Assembly: GCA_020091685.1 (NCBI GenBank) | Contig: CM034613.1 | Coordinates: forward strand, 27,604,263 to 27,668,262 | Direction of reading: 5' to 3' | Source of the DNA: Lutjanus erythropterus | Taxonomy: Eukaryota > Chordata > Actinopteri > Lutjaniformes > Lutjanidae | Length of the DNA stretch: 64,000 nucleotides | Shown here: one piece after another, positions 12,734 to 25,385 of the stretch | Position numbering within the stretch: the stretch's first letter is position 1 | Layout of the letters: each line of letters opens with the position of its first letter | Program-made: the position numbers and the translations under genes | Notes under the pieces: model-generated | Told to the model about the DNA's origin: nothing | What the model saw: only the letters and a program-made list of their open reading frames with translations | The model's database searches: none

Positions 12734-13079
12734 CAGTGAACTGATGGCAGCATCAGAACAGGCTGCAGCGCCGTGCGTCACGTCAGCAGACACAGAGGTC
12801 ACATGATCGTCTGGAGAAGAAACAGCATCATCTTCATCCTGAACGTACAGAAACCTGAACCTGAACATCAGCAGGACTGTAACAAAAAAAAACACGACCT
12901 GAGAGACGAGAGACGAACATCGAGACACCGACTCAAATCCAGCTCAGGACATCAGACCGTGAACCAGCAGGAGAGCGAGCTGCACTTTTTCTGTACGGAG
13001 ACACCAGAGACAAACATTAAAGACACACTCTGAAAACAAGGCTGATGAAAGAAAAACATCTTGCAATTTTCTGCAGAGA

Positions 13080-13460
13080 AATGCAAAAAATCAGAGCTGT
13101 AAATCAGGAAGTAACTAAGTACAAATACTCTGTTTCTGTTTCTCAGGTATCTGTACTTTATTTTCTTTTTTTCAGACTCTTTAGTTTTGATGCATCTGAG
13201 GAGAATAATTCATTATTTTATTTTCATCATTTCACGAAGCCTTCAAACATCAAGACGGAATAAAATATTTCTTCTTCTTTCACACACTGATGTAAGGATG
13301 AGAAAAAGACAAAAACAAAATGTCCTTCTGTCTGATGACTTTTTATTTGATACTTTTTACATTTCAGAGCCTGAACTTTAACACTTTTACTGCAGTAAAC
13401 AAGTTGAACCAGTACTTCTACTTTTACTTGAGTATCAGTACTTGTACTGCAGTACAAACA
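13080..13460. mobile_element. Remnant of a dispersed 'acttttactt' type repeat
   Basis: Contains 'agtacttctacttttacttg' and 'gagtatcagtacttgtac', words typical of a repeat family also seen at 1-130, 40298-40480, 43312-44165 and 44284-44520. Ends are not sharp enough to define the element. Confidence 0.4.
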
Positions 13461-13785
13461 GAGAGGACGTCTGTCTCCTCTGACAGGAGTGTTTGTCTCC
13501 TCAGATCTCTCGTTCCGTCTCAGGACTTTTTAACCCTTCAGGGATTAAAAAGTGATTTTTTATCTGTGAATAAACTTTTTCTCAGGTGATTGTTTTTTCA
13601 TTAACCTTCACGTCTGATTGGTTGATATTTTTGTCTCTTTTTTCCTTCATGTTTCAGTGTTTTCACACACACTCTTCTATCTTTGTCTCGTCCTTTCACC
13701 GCGTGTGTGTGTGTGTGTGTGTGTGTGTGAGACCCGTCGTCGGGGGTAACAGCAGTAAGAATGTGTGACATCACAGCTCTGAGTC

Positions 13786-14033
13786 GTATTTAAGTGTGCG
13801 TCTGTCGTCTGTGTGTAGATCACCGACCCGTCCTGACCCTGAGACAGGACAGACACCAGAACCTGAACTCAAGAAAACATGAGAACGTTTTAGTCTTTTA
13901 CGACGTCGTCTCAGACCAATAATCAATTTTGATTGATTTTTAAATTACTGATCGACGACCAGCAGAATCTTCTTGTTGGAACTTTTGTTAAATTTGGATT
14001 TTAGTTGGAATATTTCTCTTCATCCTTCTGTGT
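13786..14033 (+). promoter_or_regulatory. Candidate promoter and 5' UTR exon of the natriuretic peptide gene
   Basis: A TATA-like TATTTAAG (from about 13787) is followed by G/C-richer sequence. A good donor (GTCA then gtaagt) lies at about 14033/14034. The coding start at 15636 is immediately preceded by a pyrimidine tract ending 'cttcaaacaaag', a possible acceptor at 15635/15636. A spliced 5' UTR is therefore possible. The alternative is the TATA box at 15476. Confidence 0.3.
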
Positions 14034-15475
14034 CAGTAAGTTCTGCTGCTTTCATATTTCATATATTTGTAATATTTATTAACTGATTAAAGTTGTGGTT
14101 CAGGGCGAGAAAGTTTTTGAATTAGTGATTTAATCCAATCAAATCTAATAAAACTGATTAAATAAAATGTAATCAAATCAAAGTTATGTTTATTTATCAT
14201 CTGTGATGCAGTGAAGGTTCATGTTCTGAAAGTTAAAGTGTGTTTTTATTATAAACTGAGGGGCGGGACCCTCTGAAGGGCCACCAGATAAATCTGAGGG
14301 GTCTTTTAGGACGATGGAGAAGAAAAACTTCTGATCCTCAGGTTTTAAACTTTTCTAGAGTTTCTCTCAGAACATGACAGACTCTGATTTTATACAGGAA
14401 GTCAGTGGACAGAAATATAATGGGTGATTTTTAAAAAAAATGCTGATAAAGACAGTGAACAGAGACACACAGGGGCGGAGCCAGCTGCTGCAGCTGTGTG
14501 AAGTGAACATATTAAAGTCATCAGATCAGATGAGACAGATGTTTGCAGCTGCAGATGAAACCAGTGAACAGAGTGAAGGAGGAAAGTTACAACAACAAAA
14601 CACTGGACTTCATTCACAAACACACAAATCTGTGATTCTTCAATGTTTTCTTACCTGAATTTGTTTGTATTCTGTAAACATGAACTCTGACTGAAACTCT
14701 GTGTCCTGCTCTGATAATCTGACTGAACTTAATCAATCAATCAATCAATCAATATGATGAATTGGACTTTTCACACTTCAGCCTCATAATTAAATCTGCT
14801 CTCACTGATCAGATTTATTTTTATGTTGTATTCTAGAAGAAAGTGAAAGTTTATCTTAAAGTATTTAACATGAATCATATTTAGTTTGTGTGTTTCTGTG
14901 AGATATTTATGAGTCAGTGTTTTACTGACAGCAGCTTTTATGATGAAACATCCTGAAGGACAAACGGTTGAATTTCTGTTCAGTGTTTCGGCTGAAAAAA
15001 TATTAAAACCTGCTGTCAGTGTCAGTAAATATTGTGATTATATCAACTGTTCTCATTTTAATAAAGATTCATTATTATTAGAATAATAAACATTAAGCTT
15101 AGCTTCATCAGGACTGAGGACGTGTCCACCTCCATCTACTGTAGTGGATCGTCTCCTTCTCCTGTCTCATGAGGACAAACATGAAGACATTAATATGTCT
15201 CTTCTTTCACTTCCATCAACTAAACTACTTCACACTGTGTTAGCTTCAGCGCTACGCTAACAGCAACAAACACACCAACACACACAAACACACACCAACA
15301 CACACCAACACACACAAACACACTGACACACACAAACACACATCAACACACACCGACACAGACGAGGAGCTGCAGATTATTTGCTGAGTTGACTTCACCT
15401 TGTAGACGTTGTTTTCTCACCTGATGATGAAGAGTTAACTGATATGTTTTATTCTTTATTTTGTTTTCTTGTTTC
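14034..15475. other. Non-coding stretch before the natriuretic peptide gene
   Basis: No gene recognised. Holds (AATC)n at about 14731-14752 and an 'aacacacac'-type minisatellite at about 15263-15357 with units such as 'caacacacac' and 'aaacacacac'. Confidence 0.5.
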
Positions 15476-15483
15476 TATAAAAG
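15476..15483 (+). promoter_or_regulatory. TATA box candidate
   Basis: TATAAAAG, 160 bases before the ATG at 15636. If used, transcription would begin near 15505 and the transcript would contain an earlier in-frame ATG at 15570 (gccATGg, a good Kozak context). Confidence 0.35.
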
Positions 15484-15635
15484 ATTCTTTTCTCCTCCGA
15501 CCAGCAGGAGGAGCTGCAGTCTGACAGCAGCACCATCCAGCCAATCACAATACAGGATAATCTGTTGCCATGGTGATGTGTTGTTTATTGACTCTAATTT
15601 TCTGTTTATTTGTTTTTTTCCCCCTTCAAACAAAG

Positions 15636-16528
15636 ATGGCTGCTTCATCTTCCTCCTCGTCTTTCGTTCCGCTCCTCCTCCTCTTCCTCACCGTCGCCGT
15701 GGAGTCGAGACCTTCACCTCGCCGTGATGATGCACAGGTTGATGGAGACCATCGCCATTTGTTTTTTCTTCACCATTTTCATCATCTTCATCATCATCTT
15801 CATCAGCACCTTCTTCACCTCCAGCCTCCTCCTGATCTGCCTCAGTTCTCATCATCATCTTCATCTTTTCTCCTCATCTTCATCCTCCCTCCATTACTGT
15901 CATAGTCTTCATCATCTTCATGAAATCAGGTTAAAAAGTGAACGTTATCGTTGTCAGGAACATGAATCCTGAAATGTTCAGTCCTCCAGAGTTTTATGTC
16001 AGAAATATAAAGTTTATGTTGTTTCTGAACTTTAATGTTTGACACAGACGAGTATTTTGTTGATAAATGATCAGAAACTGAAACTTTTCTTTGTAAATAA
16101 CAATAAAATGATGGATTATTTAAATTATCAGACAAATAAATGATCAGTTTTACATCTGAAACCTTCTGTCCCTGCAGGTCTTACACTCTCTGTTCGGCTC
16201 CCGTCTCTCCTCTCTCATCTTGGCTCCTCCCACATCTGGTGACATCACAGAGGGCTCAGCTGGACGCCCCAACCCTTCCTCCTCCTCCTCTTCCTCCTCC
16301 TCCTCCTCCTCCTCCTCCTCGTCTCTCTCCGGGGGATTGGCTGCAAGCCGTGGTGCTGCTGCGAGGGGATTGGCCAGCAGGCAGGAGGCGGTCCCACGGT
16401 TCTTCCTCGACTTCCTCCAGCGTCAGTCCAAGATGAGGAGGCGGAGCCGCAAGTCGATGGTGGGAGGAAGAGGATGCTTCGGGATGAAGATGGACCGCAT
16501 CGGCTCCATCAGCGGGCTGGGCTGTTAG
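15636..16528 (+). CDS. nppc: C-type natriuretic peptide precursor (CNP family)
   Basis: Secreted peptide hormone that acts through guanylyl-cyclase natriuretic receptors. Coding exon 1 is 15636-15737 (34 codons, donor CAG then gttgat) and exon 2 is 16178-16528 (acceptor cctgcag), giving 150 residues. Residues 1-24 form a signal peptide with a Leu-rich core (VPLLLLFLTVAVES). Exon 2 holds a long run of Ser encoded by TCC repeats, a conserved-looking RFFLDFLQRQSKMRRRSRK segment with a basic processing site, and the mature peptide ending CFGMKMDRIGSISGLGC at a stop codon. The 17-residue Cys ring and absence of a tail after the second Cys define CNP rather than ANP or BNP. A two-coding-exon structure fits the family. 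Which of the teleost CNP paralogues (1 to 4) this is cannot be decided here. An in-frame ATG at 15570 could extend the N-terminus by 22 residues if there is no 5' splice. Confidence 0.92.
16276..16323 (+). repeat. (TCC)n coding microsatellite
   Basis: About 16 near-perfect TCC triplets inside exon 2 of the natriuretic peptide gene, read as poly-Ser in the prosegment. Length is likely variable between individuals. Confidence 0.9.
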
Positions 16529-16759
16529 AGATGCAGCAGACGTTACCGTGGTGACACCGTCCTTCAGACTATGATGACAGACTTTTTGGAACGTTGTGAT
16601 GTCACAGCAGGTGACCCCGAACTGACCCTGCATGACCTCTGACCTCCGTCAGTCAGAGACTCCATGTTGGAACGTTACAGGTGTTAGAATGATGTAGACA
16701 CAGGTAGACATGTCCTACTGATGACCTCTGACCCCCGGCTACAACACAGCCAGCAGACC

Positions 16760-16762
<3 letters not shown>

Positions 16763-16821
<59 letters not shown>

Positions 16822-16843
16822 ACGACCATGTCTTAAACATGCA

Positions 16844-16898
<55 letters not shown>
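16763..16898. repeat. Two long (GT)n tracts in the natriuretic peptide 3' UTR
   Basis: (GT)n at 16763-16818 and 16849-16898 separated by about 30 unique bases. Both lie between the stop codon (16528) and the poly(A) signal at 16901, so the mRNA should carry two (UG)n runs. Confidence 0.9.
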
Positions 16899-16900
<2 letters not shown>

Positions 16901-16906
16901 AATAAA
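16901..16906 (+). terminator. Poly(A) signal of the natriuretic peptide gene
   Basis: AATAAA directly after the second (GT)n tract, about 370 bases past the stop codon, with a T/GT-rich stretch ('cttgtctcttgttgctttatt') downstream. The best candidate in the region. Confidence 0.55.
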
Positions 16907-16929
16907 ATCAGAGAGAAACTCAACTTGTC

Positions 16930-18139
16930 TCTTGTTGCTTTATTTTCTCATGAATCCACATTTTTCATATTAAAACTGAAAGAACAGAGTTGGACAGACG
17001 TCCACAGGCTCCGTACATGAGAACAGGAAATAAAAAGACACTAAAGTAAAAGTAAAAAGTCGTCCTCTGGAGGACATTTCTACTGACTGTCTCTGTGCAA
17101 AGACAACTGAACCTCAGCTTCTCTCCCCCAGAGTCTCCGTCTCTGTCTGTCTTACATTCGTACATATTTTATCGTTGTTTTTGTCTTGTTATGTCTTCTA
17201 CATTATTTTCATCTATATTCCTTGTGTTGTTTTTTTCATATTGTTATTTCTTGGGTGTTCGTGCAAATGTGATTTTTTTATTTGACTTTTATTTGCAAGA
17301 TACAAATAAATATATGCATAAATAAGATAAAATATGATGCAGAAGTCCAATAAACCGTTCGTGGAGCCTGATCAGAGCACTGTCACTGCAGAGGCACACA
17401 AACTTTTTACAAACTGAAAGTTAAACTTTATTATTTATCAACCAGGCTCCTATATTTCCATGTTTGTGTGTCACATTCACACTGTGGTTATTTTCCTCAA
17501 ACATCACACTCAGGGCAGGAAGTTGTTGTGTTCAAGGTGAACAAACTTAGAGAATCTGACAAACTGTGATTCATCAGAAACTGAAAAGACGGACAGTGGA
17601 AATCTGGAGGGACAAAATGAAAATACTTAAAATGATTATTTTACATGTTGTAATGTGTATTCATATTTTTATACACGTACTATCAATGTACCAGCGACTA
17701 CAAATGAAAATTAGCCTGTATGGCTAAATCAGACACATTTACTTGACTGAACTTCAGTGATCATGTTAATTAATGTGCATTGATCCTTCTTAAATAAAAT
17801 AAACAGAAACATTAATGTTTCTCCACATTGATTTATTATTTTATTTGTTTCTCACTATGTTTTCACATTTTTAATCTACTCATTTATTATTGTGTGATTG
17901 ATTGCTCTTATATTTTCACATTATTCTTTTACAGATGTGTTATTTTTAGCTCTCCTATGACTCCACACATCTGGTCACTGTAGTTATTAATCCAAATGTT
18001 TTTCCCAAAAAAATTCAACCTTTTTTTTTTACTTTTAACAGAAGTTTGAAAATAGTCGTAAAAAACTGATGCTTTTCGACAGTTATATTATATTTTGGTT
18101 GAATTTGAGCGTTATATCCGTGGTAGCATTATTCTCATT
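16930..18139. other. Intergenic stretch between the CNP and SERP genes
   Basis: AT-rich, no gene recognised on either strand. Confidence 0.5.
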
Positions 18140-18405
18140 AAGCTAGCTGTTCTTCCCGCCACTAGAGGACAGTAGGGAGACATTTTGAATCTGTCCCCTG
18201 TCACGTGACCAGGTCACTCGCTTCAGCGTTAGCTCGTTGGGCTAGCAGCTAGCTCACAGTTAGCATTTCATTCCAACAACACGGAAACAGAGACTCTCCT
18301 CCAGCGGGACGTTTTGCCTGGTACCGTCTCCTCCTCCTCCTCCCGGTGTCTCCCGGCTCTCCGTCCTCCCGGTACAGACACAGACCCGCCCGTTAGAGCT
18401 GAAAC
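18140..18405 (+). promoter_or_regulatory. Promoter and 5' UTR of the SERP-type gene
   Basis: CpG-richer than its surroundings, directly before the ATG at 18406. It contains a perfect palindromic E-box GTCACGTGAC at 18200-18209 (the sequence bound by USF and TFEB/MITF factors), about 200 bases before the start codon, and 'gttagc' repeats. There is no TATA box near the start. Confidence 0.5.
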
Positions 18406-20084
<1,679 letters not shown>

Positions 20085-20104
20085 TAAAGGAGAAATCTGT
20101 AATA

Positions 20105-20232
20105 TATTTACTAGGGATGCACGATATATCGGCATTAATATTGGTATCAACCAATGTTTGTCATTTTTTAACATATCGGCATCCGTCCGATGAGTAAATC
20201 TGGGCCGATATTATCAACCAGTGTTTATATCT
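20105..20232. mobile_element. Fragment of a dispersed 'atatcgg' repeat
   Basis: Contains 'agggatgcacgatatatcgg', 'acatatcggcatccgtccg' and 'gggccgatatt', words of a repeat family common in fish introns. It lies in SERP intron 2, just before the ATGT satellite. Confidence 0.5.
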
Positions 20233-20834
20233 GCATGTATGTATGTATGTATGTATGGTCATATGTATGTATGGTCATATGTATGTATGTATGTATGTAT
20301 GTATGGTTGTATGTATGTATGGTCGTATGTATGTATGTATGTTCAAATGTATGTATGGTCATGTATATGTATGTTCATATGTATGTATGCATGATCATAT
20401 GTATGGTCATATGTATGTATGTATGTATGTATGTTCATATGTATGTATGTATGTATGTATGGTCGTATGTATGTATGGTCATATGTATGTATGTATGTAT
20501 GTTCATATGTATGTATGTATGGTCGTATGTATGTATGTATGTTCATATGTATGTATGTATGGTCATATGTATGCATGGTCATATGTATGTATGCATGGTC
20601 ATATGTATGTATGTATGGTCATATGTATGTATGTATGGTCATGTATGTATGCATGGTCATATGTATGTATGTATGGTCATATGTATGTATGTATGGTCAT
20701 ATGTATGCATGGTCATATGTATGTATGCATGGTCATATGTATGTATGCATGGTCATATGTATGTATGTATGGTCATATGTATGTATGTATGTATGGTCAT
20801 ATGTATGTATGTATGGTCGTGCGTATGTATGTTC

Positions 20835-20865
<31 letters not shown>

Positions 20866-21821
20866 TGTTCATATGTATGTATGTATGTATGGTCATATGT
20901 ATGTATGGTCATATGTATGTATGTATGGTCGTATGTATGTATGGTCGTATGTATGTATGTATGTTCATATGTATGTATGTATGTTCATATGTATGTATGG
21001 TCATATGTATGTATGTTCATATGTATTTATGGTCATATATATGTATGTTCATATATATGTATGCATGATCATATGTATGGTCATATGTATGTGTGTGTGT
21101 ATGTATGTTCATATGTATGCATGTATGTATGTATGTATGGTCGTATGTATGTATGTTCATATGTATGGATGTATGGTCATGTATGCATGGTCATATGTAT
21201 GTATGTATGTATGTATGTTCATATGTATGTATGTATGGTCGTATGTATGTATGTATGTTCATATGTATGTATGTATGGTCATATGTATGCATGGTCATAT
21301 GTATGTATGCATGGTCATATGTATGTATGTATGGTCGTATGTATGTATGTTCATATGTATGTATGTTCATATGTATGTATGCATGGTCATATGTATGTAT
21401 GTATATTCATATGTATGTATGGTCATATGTATGTATGTTCATATGTATGTATGTATGTATGTTCATATGTATGTATGCATGGTCATATGTATGTATGTAT
21501 ATTCATATGTATGTTTGGTCATATGTATGTATGTATGGTCGTACGTATGTATGTTCATATGTATGTATGTATGTATGTTCATATGTATGTATGTATGTAT
21601 GTATGGTCATATGTATGTATGTATGGTCATATGTATGTATGTATGGTCATATGTATGTATGTATGGTCATATGTATGTATGTATGTATGGTCATATGTAT
21701 GTATGTATGTATGTTCATCTGTATGTATGGTCATATGTATGTATGTATGTATGTAAGTTCATATGTATGTATGGTCATATGTATGTATGTATGTATGTTC
21801 ATATGTATGTATGTATGGTCG
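20233..21821. repeat. (ATGT)n satellite with GGTCAT/GTTCAT interruptions
   Basis: About 1.6 kb of TATG units in runs of two to six, broken by 'gtcat', 'ttcat', 'gtcgt' or 'gcatg', often forming CATATG. No stop codon occurs in any plus-strand frame, so all three frames stay open as repeats of M, Y, V, C and H; these are not proteins. The array runs into the assembly gap, so its true length is unknown. It lies in the last intron of the SERP-type gene. Confidence 0.95.
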
Positions 21822-22321
21822 NNNNNNNNNNNNNNNNNNNNNNNNNNNNNNNNNNNNNNNNNNNNNNNNNNNNNNNNNNNNNNNNNNNNNNNNNNNNNNN
21901 NNNNNNNNNNNNNNNNNNNNNNNNNNNNNNNNNNNNNNNNNNNNNNNNNNNNNNNNNNNNNNNNNNNNNNNNNNNNNNNNNNNNNNNNNNNNNNNNNNNN
22001 NNNNNNNNNNNNNNNNNNNNNNNNNNNNNNNNNNNNNNNNNNNNNNNNNNNNNNNNNNNNNNNNNNNNNNNNNNNNNNNNNNNNNNNNNNNNNNNNNNNN
22101 NNNNNNNNNNNNNNNNNNNNNNNNNNNNNNNNNNNNNNNNNNNNNNNNNNNNNNNNNNNNNNNNNNNNNNNNNNNNNNNNNNNNNNNNNNNNNNNNNNNN
22201 NNNNNNNNNNNNNNNNNNNNNNNNNNNNNNNNNNNNNNNNNNNNNNNNNNNNNNNNNNNNNNNNNNNNNNNNNNNNNNNNNNNNNNNNNNNNNNNNNNNN
22301 NNNNNNNNNNNNNNNNNNNNN
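21822..22321. other. Assembly gap (500 N)
   Basis: Exactly 500 N, a placeholder length. It hides the end of the ATGT satellite, probably the last SERP exon, and the continuation of the left NLR-type gene. Confidence 0.99.
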
Positions 22322-22432
22322 ATGAACAGCAGTCACAAATGGTTTCATCAGTATCAGTCTCTTTATGAGTCTTTGATCAGCTAACCTTAATACGCAAAAT
22401 ACTTTGTATATTTTCAAAATAAATCAAATTAC

Positions 22433-23989
22433 CTTTGTGTTGTTTTAGTACCAGAAGTCCCTGGCTCAAACATGGATGAATCACTCTTCATGGAAACAAC
22501 ACTGGGTGCTGTGGACTCAGACGACAACTCTCTCCGCATTCTGTAGGGGAATCAACAAATGACACATTAATCCTGACAGATGTGTATCAGATAATGGTGA
22601 TTTCATAATTTCTTGAGTTCAAATGTAAGATAGTGTTCAAACTGATCAACTTAATTGTTTTTTGTAAATATGCATCGGCTACATGTTTCAAAAAAGGTGG
22701 GAGAAGAGCAACAAAAGTCTGGGAAAGTTGTGAAAAACACCTGTTTAGAATTATTTAATTGATAACAGGTGACTGTATCATGATTTTGTATTAAATACTA
22801 TGAAGCACAGAATACGACATATTGAGCAAGAATGAGAAGGAGTTTCACTTTAAAACTTCAACAATTAGTGTCTCAGTTCACAAACACTGACTGAGTGTTA
22901 AAGAAAAGATGATGGATCACAGAAGGAAACATGAACCTGTCACAACAAAAGTAAAGTTCATCAATTTGAACATTACATTACATTTTACAAAGCGTCCCAA
23001 CTATTTTGGAATTGCGGTTGTATATATGTAAACAACTGTACATATTGTTTGACCTACACTGACCAACACTGTGCCTTGATTGAATCTATTAATGACTAAT
23101 CATTGACATCCTTATGTACAATGAATGTGATGTTTAGTGAGTAAACTAAAAAATCTAGACTTCACTATAGATGTGATCAGACACAGACTCAGTCTAGAAC
23201 TGACCTTATTATGACTTTAGATGCAAGATACTTTGTATATTTTCCAAATACATTAAATTAAATTACCTTTTTGACCCTCTTTTAAAATTCAGTGGCTCAT
23301 ACATGGATCTATCACTCTTAAGGACAACATCTGGTGCAGTGGACTTAGACGACTCCTCAGTCAGCTTTCTGTAGGGGGATCAACAGCTGACATATTAGTC
23401 CTGCCAGATGTGTCTCAGTTAACATGTAAAAATTTAATGACCATAATTCTTATTATAATTACAGTAATCAAAACATTAGCATATGGTCAACAAGGGAAAA
23501 AGTACAGTATATTTCTAAGTAATCTAAATTGCAATTGCAATTCAATTATACAGAATAAAAAGATAAATGTATCATTTTCAATATGCTGTTAGGTGCGAGA
23601 TGTTTTGTATAACTTACAGAACACATTAAATCAAATTACCTTTTTGACTCTCTTTTAAAATTCAGTGGCTCGTACTTGGATCTATCACTCCTCAAAGAAA
23701 CACCAGGGGGCGCTGTGGACTCTGCTTCACTGAAAATCATTCAAATCAAAGTACAAATAACAGACTATTATTCTACACACAGAATGATGCTGGTTCAAAG
23801 CTAATGCATTACAAAATGCAATGATCCCACAATTGCAGGCCCTTTACTGAATGTAATATACAGGCCTACTGTGCTAAAAAAAATAAAAAAAATACAGAAA
23901 CAAAACCATTACCTGATTGGCAGGTCTGTCCAGGAGCTAATTGGCTCCTCAGACACCAACAGCTTCTGCTGCTTCTTTTCTGCTGCCAT
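22433..23989 (-). CDS. N-terminal exons of a fish NLR (NLRC3-like) gene, left copy, partial
   Basis: Four exons on the minus strand: 23913-23989 (ATG at 23989; MAAEKKQQKLLVSEEPISSW, then TDLPI), 23640-23729, 23267-23368 and 22433-22540, of 77, 90, 102 and 108 bases, with introns always splitting an Arg codon in phase 2. Exons 2 to 4 are repeats of one peptide unit: acidic start, S(M/L)(K/R)SDxSxxxP, then a basic end (SLRSDRSKYEPLNFKRESK; LKSDRSMYEPLNFKRGSK; SMKSDSSMFEPGTSGTKTTQ). Such one-exon peptide repeats are known from the N-termini of the large teleost NLR family, ahead of FISNA and NACHT domains. The rest should lie towards lower coordinates in the gap at 21822-22321. No break is seen in the four exons. 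The NLR assignment rests on the peptide repeat only. Confidence 0.7.
22680..23030. mobile_element. Non-autonomous DNA transposon in intron 3 of the left NLR copy
   Basis: Ends with 'gcgtcccaactattttggaa' and 'ttgcggttgta', the end signature of a repeat common in fish, with 'acattttacaaagcg' before it. The matching intron of the right copy (45503-45653) is only 151 bases and lacks it, so it inserted after the inverted duplication or was lost from the right arm. Confidence 0.6.
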
Positions 23990-25374
23990 GTTTACGACTG
24001 CAACTGAAACACAAGTTCAGACGTCAAAAAACTTTTCAAAACATTTATAAAGTAAATTTATAAATTTTTTATTCAGTTTATTTGACCATTTCCAGCTGTT
24101 TATCATTAATTCTGGTTTATTTTAGGCACATGCATAAATCAACCTAATTTACATATTACATTCATTTGGCTTTTACTAAAAGTGACTGACTATATATGCA
24201 TTCAAACAACTTGACAGCAAGAACTAAACATCATATAAGACTGGTAGCGTTTCCCTTTTAAACAGATTACTAAAAGTGTGTTCAGTGCTGCAGTTCATTG
24301 TCCCCTATAATGTGATCACTCATTTACATTTGTGCGTCATCAACGGTTTGTCCACAGCTAATCTCTCGTACTAACAGATTAATCATCCTATTTCTTTTTT
24401 TGTGTACATTCATGACTGTGAGCCGAAGGACCTCTGTGAGTCACACTTTTGGAAAAACCTTGAAATCCCCCTTTTTTTTATGGCTCCCTGTCAGCAAAAG
24501 CTGTGGCCACAGGCATCAGGAGCACCTTGAGGGAATTTCCTCTTGGACAGGGCATCCTTTTAGACTACAAGCCATGTGAAGCAACTTACCTTTAGAAAAA
24601 AATGATTTTGAAATTTGAACATTTCTTTTTTTCTTCTTTTTTAATAACAAGAAACAAACAGGCTGTTAAAACACAACATGTAAATGAATCACTATATGTA
24701 TATTACCTGTGTATATATACACATATATAAAACAAATAAGAAAATGAAAGTAGCATTGCAGATATATTTAAATCGAAGTATCAGGAAAACCATTTCTAGT
24801 GTCATAATCTAGAAGCTTATTACTGATTTTAATAGAAACATATTGACGTTAATAGAGAATTTTCTTCCGTAAGTGAATATTTCCGGGAGTGATGTGCCAA
24901 ACTTCTACAGCAGAGAACAAACACACGTTTCTCAGCCACGTGAGCGGAAATCTTCTCATGTTTACAAACATTTAGATAATCATGATCACTGTCCTCTTTT
25001 ATGTCTCTTATTTATTCTAACATTCACCGCTACTGAACTAAAGGCAAAGGTTTGTCGTCGACTGGCTTCTTTCTGATTATTCATCTCAGTTTTTGTGGCT
25101 GCAGCTGAAGTGAATGTAGTTTTCACTTTATTGCGCACTTCAAAATGTCCCCTCCCCCAACACACACACAAAACACGCACTATCGGGAAACAACGCACCA
25201 ATCAGCTTCGGACACCTCACACAGGTGACACACAGAAACACAAACATCTACTCACTTTAAGTCAAAGATCTTTGTCTCCTTGTTGGTTTTTAAGCCTAAA
25301 ATTGTCTCCGGACGTTTAACGAACACTGTTTTCATGCAGACGCCATCATCATAAAATCCCCTTCCCGTTTTTTA

Positions 25375-25385
25375 CTTTCGGTTTC
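25375..25385 (-). promoter_or_regulatory. Interferon-stimulated response element (ISRE), left copy
   Basis: On the minus strand GAAACCGAAAG, an exact GAAANNGAAA core, about 1.4 kb before the NLR start codon. The same 11 bases stand at the matching place in the right arm (42571-42581), though surrounding sequence has diverged, which argues for function. Confidence 0.6.

Noticed and set aside
12371-12739. Leu-His-His repeat protein of 122 codons
   Set aside because: Translation of a CAT/CTT/CTA triplet array with no splice sites, domain or unique sequence.
20190-22384. Very long plus-strand frames of M, Y, V, C and H (one annotated over 700 codons)
   Set aside because: Pure product of the ATGT satellite, open in all three frames, and one runs through the N gap.
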